This document shows positions 1 to 8,701 of a stretch of 64,000 nt of DNA, one piece after another. The stretch is taken from the NCBI RefSeq assembly GCF_000445475.1, contig NZ_AUPZ01000005.1, forward strand, positions 156,259 to 220,258, in the 5' to 3' direction. Numbering within the stretch: the stretch's first letter is position 1; every line of letters begins with the position of its first letter. A program made the position numbers and the translations under genes. This DNA comes from Sulfurimonas hongkongensis. GTDB taxonomy: Bacteria; Campylobacterota; Campylobacteria; Campylobacterales; Sulfurimonadaceae. The notes beneath the pieces were generated by a model that saw nothing but the letters and a program-made list of their open reading frames with translations, did no database searches and was not told the DNA's origin.

Positions 1-2
1 CT

Positions 3-77
3 AAACTAGTTATAGAGTCTAGATTTGCTAAGGGCTCACTATTTAGTTTTTCTATAAAAGAGATGTTGAAAAAATAG
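3..77 (+). CDS. C-terminal end of a probable sensor histidine kinase (partial)
   Basis: An open frame enters from the left edge and stops with TAG at 75-77, giving the last 24 residues of a protein. The segment IESRFAKGSLFSFSI resembles the end of a GHKL ATPase domain, where histidine kinases have an 'xESxxGKGSxFSFxI' stretch just before the C-terminus. Only this tail is visible, so the family assignment rests on one motif and is tentative. It is followed by a short gap and then the CI-like gene on the same strand. Confidence 0.45.
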   Translation, partial: KLVIESRFAKGSLFSFSIKEMLKK

Positions 78-149
78 CAAATTGCCATATATTTATAGGT
101 TTGTTTTTTCTTTGGTTATATTTTTACTACTTATTTAGTAGGAGAAAAT

Positions 150-362
150 ATGCGAGACTTTCATGGAGTTATAGAAGCCCTAAAGTTCTACTTAGCAAAA
201 GATAAAAAAACAAAAATCTTAGATAAAGATGTGGCTACTGCACTAAAAATGACTCAAGCAAACTTTGCAACCACAAAACGAAGAAATTCAACCCCTTACA
301 AAAATGTATTGGAATTTTGCAAGGATAAAGATCTTTGTTGTGGAGAGGTTTTTTTTGATTAA
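150..362 (+). CDS. Small CI-repressor-like helix-turn-helix protein
   Basis: A 70-residue protein with a good ribosome site (AGGAG, 6 nt before ATG). Residues about 23-60 read like the phage CI repressor N-terminal HTH family: a 'DKDVATALKMTQANFATTKRRN' type helix pair followed by PYKNVLEFCKDKDL. There is no C-terminal peptidase or dimerisation domain, so it would be a stand-alone DNA-binding domain. No other phage genes lie nearby. It converges with dnaX, with a single base between the two stop codons. The target is unknown; the fold is inferred from sequence pattern only. Confidence 0.6.
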   Translation: MRDFHGVIEALKFYLAKDKKTKILDKDVATALKMTQANFATTKRRNSTPYKNVLEFCKDKDLCCGEVFFD

Positions 363-363
363 G

Positions 364-2007
364 CTATATTTTTGACTGTATGGTTATCTTTGTAGCTTCA
401 AAAAGTTCTATGGCTTTTTGTACCATCGGCTCATCTTGTATAGATGAGCTATCTATCTCTTTTGTATCTTGTCCAGATGATGAGCAGGAAGTTACACAGC
501 TAGCACTTCCTCCTATCTCAGCATCTTCTATCATAGAAGTGCTTTGCTCATACTCTTCTTTCTCTTCTAGGGTTTCATTTTTTTTTTGAGTTATCTCTTT
601 AGTGCAAGGTTCGTGCTTTATCTTTGTCTCAAAACCAAAGGTCTCACGCACAAGTTGTTTTATGACTGAAAAACCATGAGTCAAGACTTTTTTGCACTCT
701 GTATCTGCACAACTCTCCCATGTCAGAGTTTCATCAATATAAGAAACAAAGCTAATAGACTCTTCAAAGCAGGTTCCAAGATCTGCATTTCTATCTTTTA
801 TGCTCTGTTTTAATTCATCAAACATCTTAAGTGAAAGATTTGGGAGTTTTTCTTTAGTTTGAGTCTCTTGTTCTGGTTTGATGTCTTGTGATGGTGGCTC
901 ACTTATATCTTCTTTAACACTTGAGATTTGAGGTCTTTGTATCTCTTTTTGCAAAGACTCTATCATCTGGTCAACCTCTTTAATGCGGAGAGCTTCAACC
1001 ATCTTAAAAAAGATTAAAGAGAGAACAAAAGAGCCATCAGCGTTGATGCTAAAGAGATATTTTGAGTCGCTTAAAATCCTAAAAAATCTCTCTATTACTA
1101 GAGTAGAGAACAAAGCATCTTGGTTGTACATTCTCTCTTTTAAATAGGCTATTAGCTCATCTACAACCATCTCAGCTTCATAATCTTCTAGTATCTTAGT
1201 AAATTCAACAAGCCTTGCATAGTCTTTTGCAAAAACTGCACTAAATAAATCCATGATAAACTTAGGATCCACTAGTCCCAACATATCTGTAACAGTATTT
1301 ACATCAACATGGTTTTTAGAATAGATGATGGCTTGATCAAGCAGAGTTAAAGTGTCTCTTAGACTTCCATTTCCACTTCTTGCGAGTATTTCAAGAGCAT
1401 CATTTTCATACTCTATCTCTTCAAGATTTAAGATGTGTGCTATGTGGTCTACTATTTTTTTAGTGGCAATGGACTTAAATCTAAAATGTTGAGTACGGCT
1501 AAGTATGGTAGCTGGAAGTTTTAGTGGGTCTGTTGTTGCTAGGATGAACTTCACATAACTAGGAGGTTCTTCAAGAGTCTTCAAAAGGGCGTTAAAAGCC
1601 TCTTTTGTGAGCATATGAACTTCATCTATAATAAATATTTTAAACCTTGCAGATGCCGGTTTATACTTAGTTTGCTCTATGAGATCTCTTATGTCATCAA
1701 TCTTTCTAGAAGATGCAGCATCCATTTCAACTATATCCATATGGCGGTTTTCTAGAGCTAAAATGCAGTTTTGACAGACTCCACAAGGGTTGTGTGAGAT
1801 GCCATTTTCACAAATGAGCGCTTTTGCAAAGATGCGAGCTGTTGAAGTCTTTCCGCTTCCCCTTAGTCCTGAGAAAAGGTAAGCATGAGAGAGTCTTTTT
1901 GAATCAAGTGCTAAAGAGAGAGTTTGAGAAATAGTCTCTTGGCCTATAAGCTCATCAAAGTTTGATGGTCGATACTTTCTTGCTAATACTTCCAAAGACT
2001 CTTTCAC
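364..2007 (-). CDS. dnaX: DNA polymerase III subunit gamma/tau
   Basis: This is the clamp-loader ATPase of the replisome. Residues 1-220 form the AAA+ core: Walker A (GLRGSGKT) near residue 48, a zinc-binding Cys set (one Cys near 66, then CGVCQNC near 75-81), Walker B with IIDEVHML near 128, and the SRT sensor/arginine-finger region near 170. Residues past 360 are low-complexity and acidic, as in the tau tail. I prefer the GTG start at 2007 over the TTG at 2013, because GGAG lies 6 nt before the GTG but touches the TTG. Length is about 547 aa, close to other campylobacterotan DnaX proteins. There is no obvious internal frameshift signal. Confidence 0.95.
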   Translation of the reverse strand: MKESLEVLARKYRPSNFDELIGQETISQTLSLALDSKRLSHAYLFSGLRGSGKTSTARIFAKALICENGISHNPCGVCQNCILALENRHMDIVEMDAASSRKIDDIRDLIEQTKYKPASARFKIFIIDEVHMLTKEAFNALLKTLEEPPSYVKFILATTDPLKLPATILSRTQHFRFKSIATKKIVDHIAHILNLEEIEYENDALEILARSGNGSLRDTLTLLDQAIIYSKNHVDVNTVTDMLGLVDPKFIMDLFSAVFAKDYARLVEFTKILEDYEAEMVVDELIAYLKERMYNQDALFSTLVIERFFRILSDSKYLFSINADGSFVLSLIFFKMVEALRIKEVDQMIESLQKEIQRPQISSVKEDISEPPSQDIKPEQETQTKEKLPNLSLKMFDELKQSIKDRNADLGTCFEESISFVSYIDETLTWESCADTECKKVLTHGFSVIKQLVRETFGFETKIKHEPCTKEITQKKNETLEEKEEYEQSTSMIEDAEIGGSASCVTSCSSSGQDTKEIDSSSIQDEPMVQKAIELFEATKITIQSKI

Positions 2008-2137
2008 ATACAACTCCAGATTTGATTTAGGAAGAGTTTAACATCTAAAGGGTTAAATTATGATTTAAAAAGAATCTTTATAGGAGATTTTAAAGCAAGC
2101 GATGATAGAATTTCATTATCACAATTGAGAGTATGAG

Positions 2138-3181
2138 ATGAATGTAAAGAGTAGAAATATTGCAGTTGTAAACTTTATAGGTGTTATTGAAGAGCGTAAT
2201 GCTAGGCTGATACAAAGTTTGATAGTCTCTAAGTTAGAGATGTATAAAGAGCAGAAGATAAAAGCCATTTTAGTCTCTTTTAAGAGTGCTGTATATAAGG
2301 AAAACTCTAAAGGTTTAGCCTCCTTAATAAAAATCTTAGATGCACTAGCTAGAAGTACTGGACTTAGTATTGCCATTATTGACTATGATATTGAACTTTT
2401 TAAAATACTAAAAAGAGTAGCAAAAGGTACAAAAGTAAAACTCTTTAAAAATGAAAATGTTGCGACTCTTTTTTTAGATCCAAAAGTATATAAAAAAACT
2501 ATTTGTGTTTTAGTTTATGATGAAGATGAGCAAAACTCAAAAGACTTGGCATCTGAACTTTCAAAGTATGGTTACTCTGTTATTCGTGCAAAAGATTCAA
2601 AAGAGTTTCAAGAGAGGATGAATGAGAAAGCACACGATATTATTATCACTCAAAGTGCTTTAAATGAAAAAATCAACAAAGAGGTTGAGTCAAAAAACAA
2701 GCTACTTCTATCTAAGAAACTTATAGTTAATCTTCCTGTGTTTATGGACACTGCAGTTGAGACTCTTGTCTCTTTTACAGGACTTCAAGCACAAAAATCA
2801 GCTCACAGTATAAAAGGTTTTGATACAGGTATAGATGTAGATAATATCTGTGCAGTTATGCACTTTAAAGGTGATTTAGAGGGATTTTTCACACTTGTGT
2901 TTCCAAAAAGCTTAGCTATTATAGCATTAGAATCACTTTTAGGTGAGAAGATTAGCGATAATGATATGGATACGCTAAGAGATGGAGTAGGTGAGTTTTG
3001 TAACATCATAACAGGTTCTACAAAGACCGCTTTTGATAAAAAAGATATAAAAATCTTGTTTGATCTTCCAAAGACTTACAACTCTTTAAAAGCAACTCAA
3101 GGACATATTGGCGAAAATAATGGTGTTTGGATAGATATGCAACTAGCCGATAAGCCTTTTTATATGTTTATAACAAAATAA
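2138..3181 (+). CDS. STAS-like / degenerate receiver / CheX phosphatase fusion
   Basis: A 347-residue protein with three apparent parts. Residues 1-110 resemble a STAS domain. Residues 120-190 look like a receiver fold (VLVYDEDEQNSKDLASEL), but the usual phospho-acceptor Asp is not evident. Residues 200-347 match the CheX family of CheY-P phosphatases, including the catalytic ExxN motif in GEFCNIITG (E286, N289). It is expected to be cytoplasmic and to dephosphorylate a response regulator in chemotaxis or a related pathway. It stands alone between dnaX (divergent) and a repeat element. CheX is supported by the motif; the N-terminal domains are inference. Confidence 0.7.
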   Translation: MNVKSRNIAVVNFIGVIEERNARLIQSLIVSKLEMYKEQKIKAILVSFKSAVYKENSKGLASLIKILDALARSTGLSIAIIDYDIELFKILKRVAKGTKVKLFKNENVATLFLDPKVYKKTICVLVYDEDEQNSKDLASELSKYGYSVIRAKDSKEFQERMNEKAHDIIITQSALNEKINKEVESKNKLLLSKKLIVNLPVFMDTAVETLVSFTGLQAQKSAHSIKGFDTGIDVDNICAVMHFKGDLEGFFTLVFPKSLAIIALESLLGEKISDNDMDTLRDGVGEFCNIITGSTKTAFDKKDIKILFDLPKTYNSLKATQGHIGENNGVWIDMQLADKPFYMFITK

Positions 3182-3382
3182 TTGAATGTTCTGAAGAATT
3201 AGCGAACTAGATCCTGAATCAAGTTCAGGATGACGAGACAGGAATTCAGGATGACGAGACAGGAATTCAGGATGACGAGACAGGAGTTCAGGATGACGAG
3301 ACAGGAGTTCAGGATGACACCTCTTCACCGTCATTCCGTGCTTGACACGGAATCTAGTTTGTATATTAATCAGAGGGTTCAA
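3182..3382. repeat. MITE-like element, copy 1 (expanded)
   Basis: The ends are related inverted repeats: TTGAATGTTCTGAAGAATTA on the left, and ATTAATCAGAGGGTTCAA on the right, whose complement starts TTGAACCCTCTGATTAAT. Inside are the palindrome CCTGAATCAAGTTCAGG and the segment GTCATTCCGTGCTTGACACG, both shared with the copy at 43624-43748. The left end starts directly after the stop codon of the CheX-like gene. It carries no credible gene; the minus-strand frame with HPEL repeats is a by-product of the repeat. Confidence 0.8.
3224..3318. repeat. 21-bp tandem repeat inside the MITE-like element
   Basis: Four full 21-bp units (3224-3244, 3245-3265, 3266-3286, 3287-3307) and an 11-bp partial unit. 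Each full unit begins TTCAGGATGACGAGACAGGA and ends in A (units 1 and 2) or G (units 3 and 4). Copy 3 of the element has only one TTCAGGATGAC at the equivalent place, so this array looks like a local expansion. Confidence 0.9.
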
Positions 3383-3394
3383 TTTAACCTAAGA

Positions 3395-4138
3395 CTAAAG
3401 AGATAACCACTTAGTTGCGATAGCCCTTAGTGCATCTGGGTTTTCTGATGCAAAGAACTTTAAAGTAGGTTTTTTATACTTATAAGTAAACTCAAACTCC
3501 TCTTGTAAATACTCCACAATAGCATCCCCAGAGTGAATAATCGTACAATCATTTGAGAAGTAATTTTTTATAGACTCTGAGACAAGTGGAAAGTGAGTGC
3601 ATCCAAGAATGATGGCATGAGGTTCTTGCACATCTTTGAAGTAGTGTTTTAGCGTTGCATCTAGGATCTCACCGCTATATATCTCTTCTTCGACTATTGG
3701 CACAAAAAGGCCTGTAGCTTTTGCTTGAAGATTTTTATAACCTCTCTCATTTAATCCTAGTTCATAGGCTTTTGAGTTGATGGTAGCTTTTGTGGCGATG
3801 ATTAGGATGTTAGAGTCTTTTTCACTAAGTGAGTTTATAGTAGCTAAGATGCCAGCTTCAACAACGCCTATAACTGGGCAAGATGCACTCTCTCTCATCT
3901 CATCAAGTGCGTAAGCACTCACAGTATTACAAGCTACGATAATGAGGTCAAGTTCAAAGTTTTTAAAAAACTCAACTGCTTCTATAGCGTAGCGAATGAT
4001 GGTGTTTTTGTCCTTGATACCATAAGGCACGCGAGCGGTATCTCCAAAGTATATAATCTCTTCAAAAAGATTATGTTCTAGAAGTGATTTTACAACTGTT
4101 AAACCACCAATACCGCTATCAAATACACCTATTTTCAT
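3395..4138 (-). CDS. murI: Glutamate racemase
   Basis: Interconverts L- and D-glutamate to supply D-Glu for peptidoglycan. The N-terminus MKIGVFDSGIGGLTV carries the Asp7-Ser8 motif. The two catalytic cysteines are seen in VACNTVSA (C70) and LGCTHFPL (C180). At 247 residues it has the usual family length. It lies downstream of rho on the same strand, behind a 174-bp spacer that holds a duplicated hairpin element. AAGGAG sits about 12 nt before the ATG, rather far, directly after one of these hairpins. Confidence 0.96.
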   Translation of the reverse strand: MKIGVFDSGIGGLTVVKSLLEHNLFEEIIYFGDTARVPYGIKDKNTIIRYAIEAVEFFKNFELDLIIVACNTVSAYALDEMRESASCPVIGVVEAGILATINSLSEKDSNILIIATKATINSKAYELGLNERGYKNLQAKATGLFVPIVEEEIYSGEILDATLKHYFKDVQEPHAIILGCTHFPLVSESIKNYFSNDCTIIHSGDAIVEYLQEEFEFTYKYKKPTLKFFASENPDALRAIATKWLSL

Positions 4139-4140
4139 TA

Positions 4141-4311
4141 TTGTCTGTCTCCTTAAAGAGGAACAAGTCCCTCTTCAATTCCTCTCACTAAAGCTACGCC
4201 TATCGGCGAGAGAGTATGTTGTCTGTCTCCTTAAAGAGGAACAAGTCCCTCTTTAATTCCTCTCACTAAAGGCTTGCCTTTCTTTAAAAAAGCTACGCCT
4301 ATCGGCTAGAG
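4141..4311. repeat. Duplicated leader segment between rho and murI (78-bp period)
   Basis: The sequence beginning TTGTCTGTCTCCTTAAAGAG at 4141 recurs at 4219. The two copies match to about 4210 and 4311, except that the second carries an extra stretch of about 19 bp near 4270-4289. On the minus strand each copy contains AAGAGGGAC/GTTCCTCTT, a stem of about 8-9 bp with a tiny loop, followed by AAGGAG, and each also contains GCCGATAGGC. The copy nearer murI supplies its ribosome site. It could be a leader structure or a transcript-processing site; function unknown. Confidence 0.75.
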
Positions 4312-4312
4312 T

Positions 4313-5653
4313 CTATTTATCAGTATTCATGCTCTCTAAGAACTCGGCGTTAGTCTCTTTTTTGCCCATCGTTGTGTAGATAAACTTTAGAGCTTCAACC
4401 TCATTGTCCTGTTTGTGTAGCATTTGACGTAGGATAAATACTTTTTGAAGAGTATCAGGGCCGATAAGAAGTTCATCTTTTCTAGTCCCAGATTTTAGTA
4501 TATCAATAGCTGGGAAGATTCTTCTCTCAGCTATCTTTCTATCTAGGACTACCTCAGAGTTTCCAGTACCTTTGAACTCCTCAAAGATAACTTCATCCAT
4601 TCTACTTCCAGTATCTACAAGTGCAGTAGCGATGATAGTTAAGCTTCCACCATTTTCAATGTTTCTAGCAGCTCCAAAAAATCTCTTTGGTTTATGTAGA
4701 GCATTTGCATCAACACCACCAGAGAGAACTTTACCGCTTGAAGGTGTTACAGTGTTATAAGCACGAGCAAGACGGGTGATGGAGTCGAGTAAGATGACAA
4801 CATCTTTACCTAATTCAACTCTTCTTTTTGCTTTTTCTATAACCATCTCAGCAACTTTAACATGGTTTTTTGCCGGCATATCAAAAGTAGAGCTATAAAC
4901 ATCTCCCTTTACACTTCTCTCCATATCTGTAACCTCTTCAGGTCTCTCATCAACGAGTAAAACCATCAAGTCAATGTCTGGATGGTTTGCAGCTATACCG
5001 TGAGCTATCTCTTTTAAAAGCTCAGTTTTACCACTTCTTGGGGGTGCAACAATCAAGCCCCTTTGACCCTTGCCAATAGGAGCAAAAAGATCCATCATAC
5101 GACCTGTTAAGCCTTTTTCTCTGTATTCTAATTTGATTTGGTCTAGTGCATAAAGAGGAGTAAGGTTTTCAAAAAGAGGTCTTTTTTTGCTCTCTTCTGG
5201 AGGCAAGCCATTTACTGCTTCTATCTTTATAAGTGCATAGTAGCGTTCTTGGTCTTTTGGAGGTCTTACTTGACCAGTTACCACATCCCCATTTCTTAAG
5301 GCGAAACGGCGGATTTGAGTATTTGATACATAAGCATCATTTATACTCTCATTAAAACTTTTATCTATAGAGCGGATAAATCCGTATCCATCTTGCATAA
5401 TCTCTAAAATCCCACTAAATAGGATAAAACCACCCTGTGCAGTCTGAGCCTTTAAGATTTCAAATATAACATCTTGTCTTTTTAACTCATTTGGATGTTC
5501 TACGTTTAGTTCAGTGGCTATTGATACAAGCTCTTCTATGCTTTTTGTGCGTAACTCTTCTACGCTTGTACCTTTGACTGGTTTGTGAGTTCTTGATTTT
5601 GGGCTAGTTCTTGTGTTGTTCTTGCGGGGTGTTTGTGAATTGTTTTCACTCAT
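4313..5653 (-). CDS. rho: Transcription termination factor Rho
   Basis: A hexameric RNA-dependent ATPase that ends transcripts. The 446 residues contain a basic, low-complexity N-terminal extension (1-30), the Rho N-terminal helix domain, and the RNA-binding cold-shock-like domain with GYGFIRS near 89-95. The ATPase core follows, with Walker A APPRSGKT at 203-210 and Walker B VVILLDS near 285-291. The later [23 protein letters not shown] segment is the Q/R-loop region typical of Rho. An AAGGT ribosome site precedes the ATG. It is followed on the same strand by the duplicated spacer and murI. Confidence 0.97.
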   Translation of the reverse strand: MSENNSQTPRKNNTRTSPKSRTHKPVKGTSVEELRTKSIEELVSIATELNVEHPNELKRQDVIFEILKAQTAQGGFILFSGILEIMQDGYGFIRSIDKSFNESINDAYVSNTQIRRFALRNGDVVTGQVRPPKDQERYYALIKIEAVNGLPPEESKKRPLFENLTPLYALDQIKLEYREKGLTGRMMDLFAPIGKGQRGLIVAPPRSGKTELLKEIAHGIAANHPDIDLMVLLVDERPEEVTDMERSVKGDVYSSTFDMPAKNHVKVAEMVIEKAKRRVELGKDVVILLDSITRLARAYNTVTPSSGKVLSGGVDANALHKPKRFFGAARNIENGGSLTIIATALVDTGSRMDEVIFEEFKGTGNSEVVLDRKIAERRIFPAIDILKSGTRKDELLIGPDTLQKVFILRQMLHKQDNEVEALKFIYTTMGKKETNAEFLESMNTDK

Positions 5654-5763
5654 AAAGTATTTACCTTAGTTTAGTTTTGGATATGTTTTGCAGGGGATTA
5701 TTTTAAGTTTAATGGCGAGATTTTACAATAATAAACCCTCTAAAGTCAAGTAAGCAGGCTATT

Positions 5764-6258
5764 TTACTCTTTAATACCATCAAAAGTTTTAAATAAAAGC
5801 CTAGAGAGCGACTCTCTATCTTTGGCATCTACATGCCCAAACATCTCTTCTTCAAGCTCTATAACATCGCTAAGAGACTTCTCAACTATCTCTTTTCCAC
5901 TCTTTGTTAGACGAACAAGTTTACTTCTCTTGTCTTCTTTGTTATCTAGTCTTTTTATAAAGCCTTTTGCCTCTAATTTTTTTAAAACTTTTGTCATCCC
6001 ACCAGAGGAGAAAAAAAGTCTCTCATAGAGCTTTGTAGGGCTTAGTGTGTGCTTCTCATCTACACATGAGTGAAGCGAGGAGAGGACATCAAGTTCACTA
6101 GTTGAGATGGAGTATTTTTTTTCTAAAAGGATAGTGATGCGAGCTAAAATCTTCTCCGATATAAGGATGAGAGGTAGTGTTACATAGCCTATGTCGCTAC
6201 CTTTAGAGATTTTTTTGTCTTTACTGCTTAAGTGTAAGATTAACTCATTTGAATTCAT
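5764..6258 (-). CDS. MarR-family transcription regulator
   Basis: A 164-residue winged-helix protein. The central part (about 55-120) has the MarR layout: LSPTKLYERLFFSSGGMTKVLKKLEAKG is the recognition helix region and the 'DNKEDKRSKLVRLTKSGKEIV' stretch is the wing. MarR proteins are dimers that usually repress their own gene and a neighbour and respond to small molecules. The promoter sits so close to the ATG that the mRNA may be leaderless (see 6259-6294). It follows the hydrogenase protease gene on the same strand; a role in hydrogenase control is possible but unproven. Confidence 0.85.
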   Translation of the reverse strand: MNSNELILHLSSKDKKISKGSDIGYVTLPLILISEKILARITILLEKKYSISTSELDVLSSLHSCVDEKHTLSPTKLYERLFFSSGGMTKVLKKLEAKGFIKRLDNKEDKRSKLVRLTKSGKEIVEKSLSDVIELEEEMFGHVDAKDRESLSRLLFKTFDGIKE

Positions 6259-6294
6259 AAGACGAATTATACTCTTATAATGCTTTTAAGTAAA
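6259..6294 (-). promoter_or_regulatory. marR promoter with overlapping palindrome
   Basis: On the minus strand a TATAAT -10 box (6266-6271) ends 7 nt before the marR ATG, and a TTTACT -35-like box (6289-6294) lies 17 bp upstream. The -10 box is one arm of a perfect inverted repeat, ATTATA/TATAAT with a 4-nt spacer (6266-6281), a plausible autorepression operator. The predicted transcript start falls at about the start codon. Confidence 0.55.
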
Positions 6295-6297
6295 TGT

Positions 6298-6735
6298 CTA
6301 TCCAAATATTGCTTTATCTACTTTTGGGGCTAGTTTCTCTGCAACCGAATCTACACACTCATTATATCTTTTTATATCTTCAATTTCATCAAAATTTTTA
6401 CTCATCATTGAGTATATAAAAAACTTTGGTTCATTTGCATATAAACTCTTTAACATGTGGATTATAGTTTTTGGCGAGATATGGTGGCTAAGATTGGAAG
6501 TGTTTTGCTCAGTCAAAGAGCAGGCTAGGGCGTAATGATTTTTTTCATTATAACAAGCATCTATAAAGATTATCTCATCAGCTTCTAAAAGCTCTAAAAC
6601 AATCTCTGGGGTGAGTTGATGCATGGAGATCAACTTTGTGTTTTTTAAACATAACTTTTGGAGTTTTTTTATAGTATCGACTCCAAAAGCATCTTCGCCT
6701 CTTAACTCATTTCCATAACCGATGATTACTCTCAT
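6298..6735 (-). CDS. hoxW: [NiFe]-hydrogenase maturation protease
   Basis: A 145-residue endopeptidase of the HyaD/HupD/HoxW family, which trims the C-terminus of the large subunit after nickel insertion. The N-terminus VIIGYGNELRGEDAFGV is the family signature and holds the Glu that binds nickel. The second metal-ligand region is seen as IIFIDACY near residue 60. It overlaps the hoxH stop by one base, so it is the last gene of the hox operon, and the HoxH tail it would cut is present. HoxW is the best name given the neighbours. Confidence 0.87.
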   Translation of the reverse strand: MRVIIGYGNELRGEDAFGVDTIKKLQKLCLKNTKLISMHQLTPEIVLELLEADEIIFIDACYNEKNHYALACSLTEQNTSNLSHHISPKTIIHMLKSLYANEPKFFIYSMMSKNFDEIEDIKRYNECVDSVAEKLAPKVDKAIFG

Positions 6736-8165
6736 CAGCTTCTCTCAATCACCCTGATTATTTTTTTGTTATGATCTCTTATTTCTATTTTTGAAGAGAC
6801 AATTCCTAAAGCATGAGTGGAGCAACTAAGACAAGGGTCAAAACATCTAATCACCGCCTCAACTCTGTTTAGTGCGCCATCAGTTATATTTTTTGTATCT
6901 ACAAATTTTTGAGCTACTTGTTTTACTCCTGCATTCATAGCTAAGTTGTTGTTCCCAGTGGCAATAATAAGATTTACTGCCGTGATAATGCCATCTTTTG
7001 TTACATGATACTCATGAAAAAGAGTTCCTCTTGGAGCTTCTGAGCACCCTACACCTTTGTCATAACTGACCGTTGAAGTTGATCTTACATTAGCACTCAT
7101 CGTCTCATCACTCTTTAAAAGCTCTTCTATCTTCTCAAGAGCATAAACCATCTCTATAAGTCTTGCATAGTGGTAGTAAAATGTGTTTAGTACAGGTTTA
7201 CCAGCACCTAGAGCTTTAAACTTTTTAAGCTCCTTATCAGCCAAAGGAGTTCCACATGTTTTTGCGATGTTTAGCCTTGCTAATGCTCCTACTCTATACA
7301 TTCCTTGCGGATATCCTAAAGGTTTGTAGTAGGGTGATTTTAGGTAGCTATCTTCTTCAACTGTTTCACCTATAAACTCTTTATAATCCCTTGGTTCAAT
7401 CCTATCTTTTAAGATATTTCCTTCGCTATCCATAAAGCATAGCTTTCCATCATAGTGTTCAAGTGTGCCCTCTTTGTTTGTTAGCGCCATAAAAAGTGAT
7501 GGAAATGCACCTAAGTAGTCTATCTCTTCTTGAAATTTATGCAGATTATCTCTAAAAAATTCTAAAGCACTCTGTGCTATTTTTAGCATTGCGGGAATCT
7601 GCTCTAAAATTGCCTCTTTTGTGGACTCATCTATCTTGTGTGCTGCGCCACCGGGGATTATTCCTGTAGGATGAATCCTTTTGCCTGCTAAATCTTCTAT
7701 GATTTTTTGTCCAAATGCTCTTAGGTTTATACCATCTCTTGCCATCTCGGGATGTGTCTGCATCATCTTAAAGATATTTCTATCCTCTTTTGGAGCATCA
7801 AAGCCGTAGATAAAATCAGGACTTGAGAGATGGTAAAAGTTTAGCGTGTGAGATTGAAGCAACTGTGCAAGGTTTACAATTTTTCTTATATTTGTGCCTG
7901 CTTTTGGAGGAGTGACACCTAGTATTTCATCTATGGCTTTTGTAGCTGAGATTACATGGCTTACTGGACAGATTCCGCATGTTCTTGCTGTTAGAGCTGG
8001 CATCTCTGTGTACATTCTGCCCTCGCAAAATTTCTCAAAACCACGATACTGCGTTACATGTATCTTTGCATCTTTAACTTTATCGCTCTTATCTATATCT
8101 ATAGTTATCTTTGCATGTCCCTCAATTCGTGTTACTGGGTCTATGACTATTGTTCTGTTTTGCAT
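6735..8165 (-). CDS. hoxH: NAD-linked [NiFe]-hydrogenase large subunit HoxH
   Basis: Carries the Ni-Fe active site. The two ligand motifs are visible: RTCGICPVSH (C63, C66) and DPCLSCSTH (C445, C448, H451). A 25-residue tail starting ALG follows His451 and would be removed by the protease encoded next. The 476-aa length and motif forms match the cytoplasmic HoxH group (group 3d) better than the membrane uptake enzymes; no signal peptide partner exists. It lies 2 bases after hoxY. It is expected to be cytoplasmic, in a HoxEFUYH complex linking H2 and NAD(H). Confidence 0.93.
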   Translation of the reverse strand: MQNRTIVIDPVTRIEGHAKITIDIDKSDKVKDAKIHVTQYRGFEKFCEGRMYTEMPALTARTCGICPVSHVISATKAIDEILGVTPPKAGTNIRKIVNLAQLLQSHTLNFYHLSSPDFIYGFDAPKEDRNIFKMMQTHPEMARDGINLRAFGQKIIEDLAGKRIHPTGIIPGGAAHKIDESTKEAILEQIPAMLKIAQSALEFFRDNLHKFQEEIDYLGAFPSLFMALTNKEGTLEHYDGKLCFMDSEGNILKDRIEPRDYKEFIGETVEEDSYLKSPYYKPLGYPQGMYRVGALARLNIAKTCGTPLADKELKKFKALGAGKPVLNTFYYHYARLIEMVYALEKIEELLKSDETMSANVRSTSTVSYDKGVGCSEAPRGTLFHEYHVTKDGIITAVNLIIATGNNNLAMNAGVKQVAQKFVDTKNITDGALNRVEAVIRCFDPCLSCSTHALGIVSSKIEIRDHNKKIIRVIERS

Positions 8166-8167
8166 AA

Positions 8168-8701
8168 TTATTTTCCAAATCTTGTTAGTTCATGTATTTT
8201 TATCTCTGTGCCCTCAATGAGTGATTTTAGCATCTCATAAATTGCATCTGCTGGAGTAGGGCAACCCGGCAAAAAGTAGTCCACTTTTACAGCCTCATGT
8301 AGAGGTATAACACTCTCAAGCAGTGTTGGCACTACTTTAGATGGATACTTTTGGTTCAAATCAGCAAGCTCAAAATAGCCTCTTTGCAAAACTGCCTCAC
8401 TACCGTAGAGATTTTTCATAGCAGATACATTTCCCGTAATCGCACAATCCCCCAGGGCTAATATCAGCTTAGAGTTTTCTCTTATTTTTTTTATAATCCT
8501 TAGGTCATGGTCGGTACTTAATGCTCCTTCGACTATAGTTAAGTCAACACTCTCTGGAAACTCTTTCATATCAACATAGGGGCTATAGACAACATCTACA
8601 TACTCGGCTATCTCAATGAGTCTCTCATCCATATCTAAAAATGACATATGACAGCCAGAACAGCCATCAAGCCAGATAGTTCCTAGGCGTATTTTTTTCA
8701 T
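8168..8701 (-). CDS. hoxY: NAD-linked hydrogenase small subunit HoxY
   Basis: A short (177 aa) small subunit that holds only the proximal [4Fe-4S] cluster. Its Cys ligands are in GCSGCHMSF (C14, C17), LALGDCAITG (C86) and PGCPTPAD (C147). There is no Tat signal and no second cluster domain, which separates it from membrane-bound uptake hydrogenases and fits the soluble Hox type. The gene overlaps hoxU by 4 bp, indicating translational coupling. Confidence 0.93.
   Translation of the reverse strand: MKKIRLGTIWLDGCSGCHMSFLDMDERLIEIAEYVDVVYSPYVDMKEFPESVDLTIVEGALSTDHDLRIIKKIRENSKLILALGDCAITGNVSAMKNLYGSEAVLQRGYFELADLNQKYPSKVVPTLLESVIPLHEAVKVDYFLPGCPTPADAIYEMLKSLIEGTEIKIHELTRFGK

Noticed and set aside
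3143..3382. 79-codon minus-strand frame with repeated SRHPEL units
   Set aside because: It is the translation of the 21-bp tandem repeat and MITE-like element; the unit length is a multiple of three, so the frame stays open by chance.
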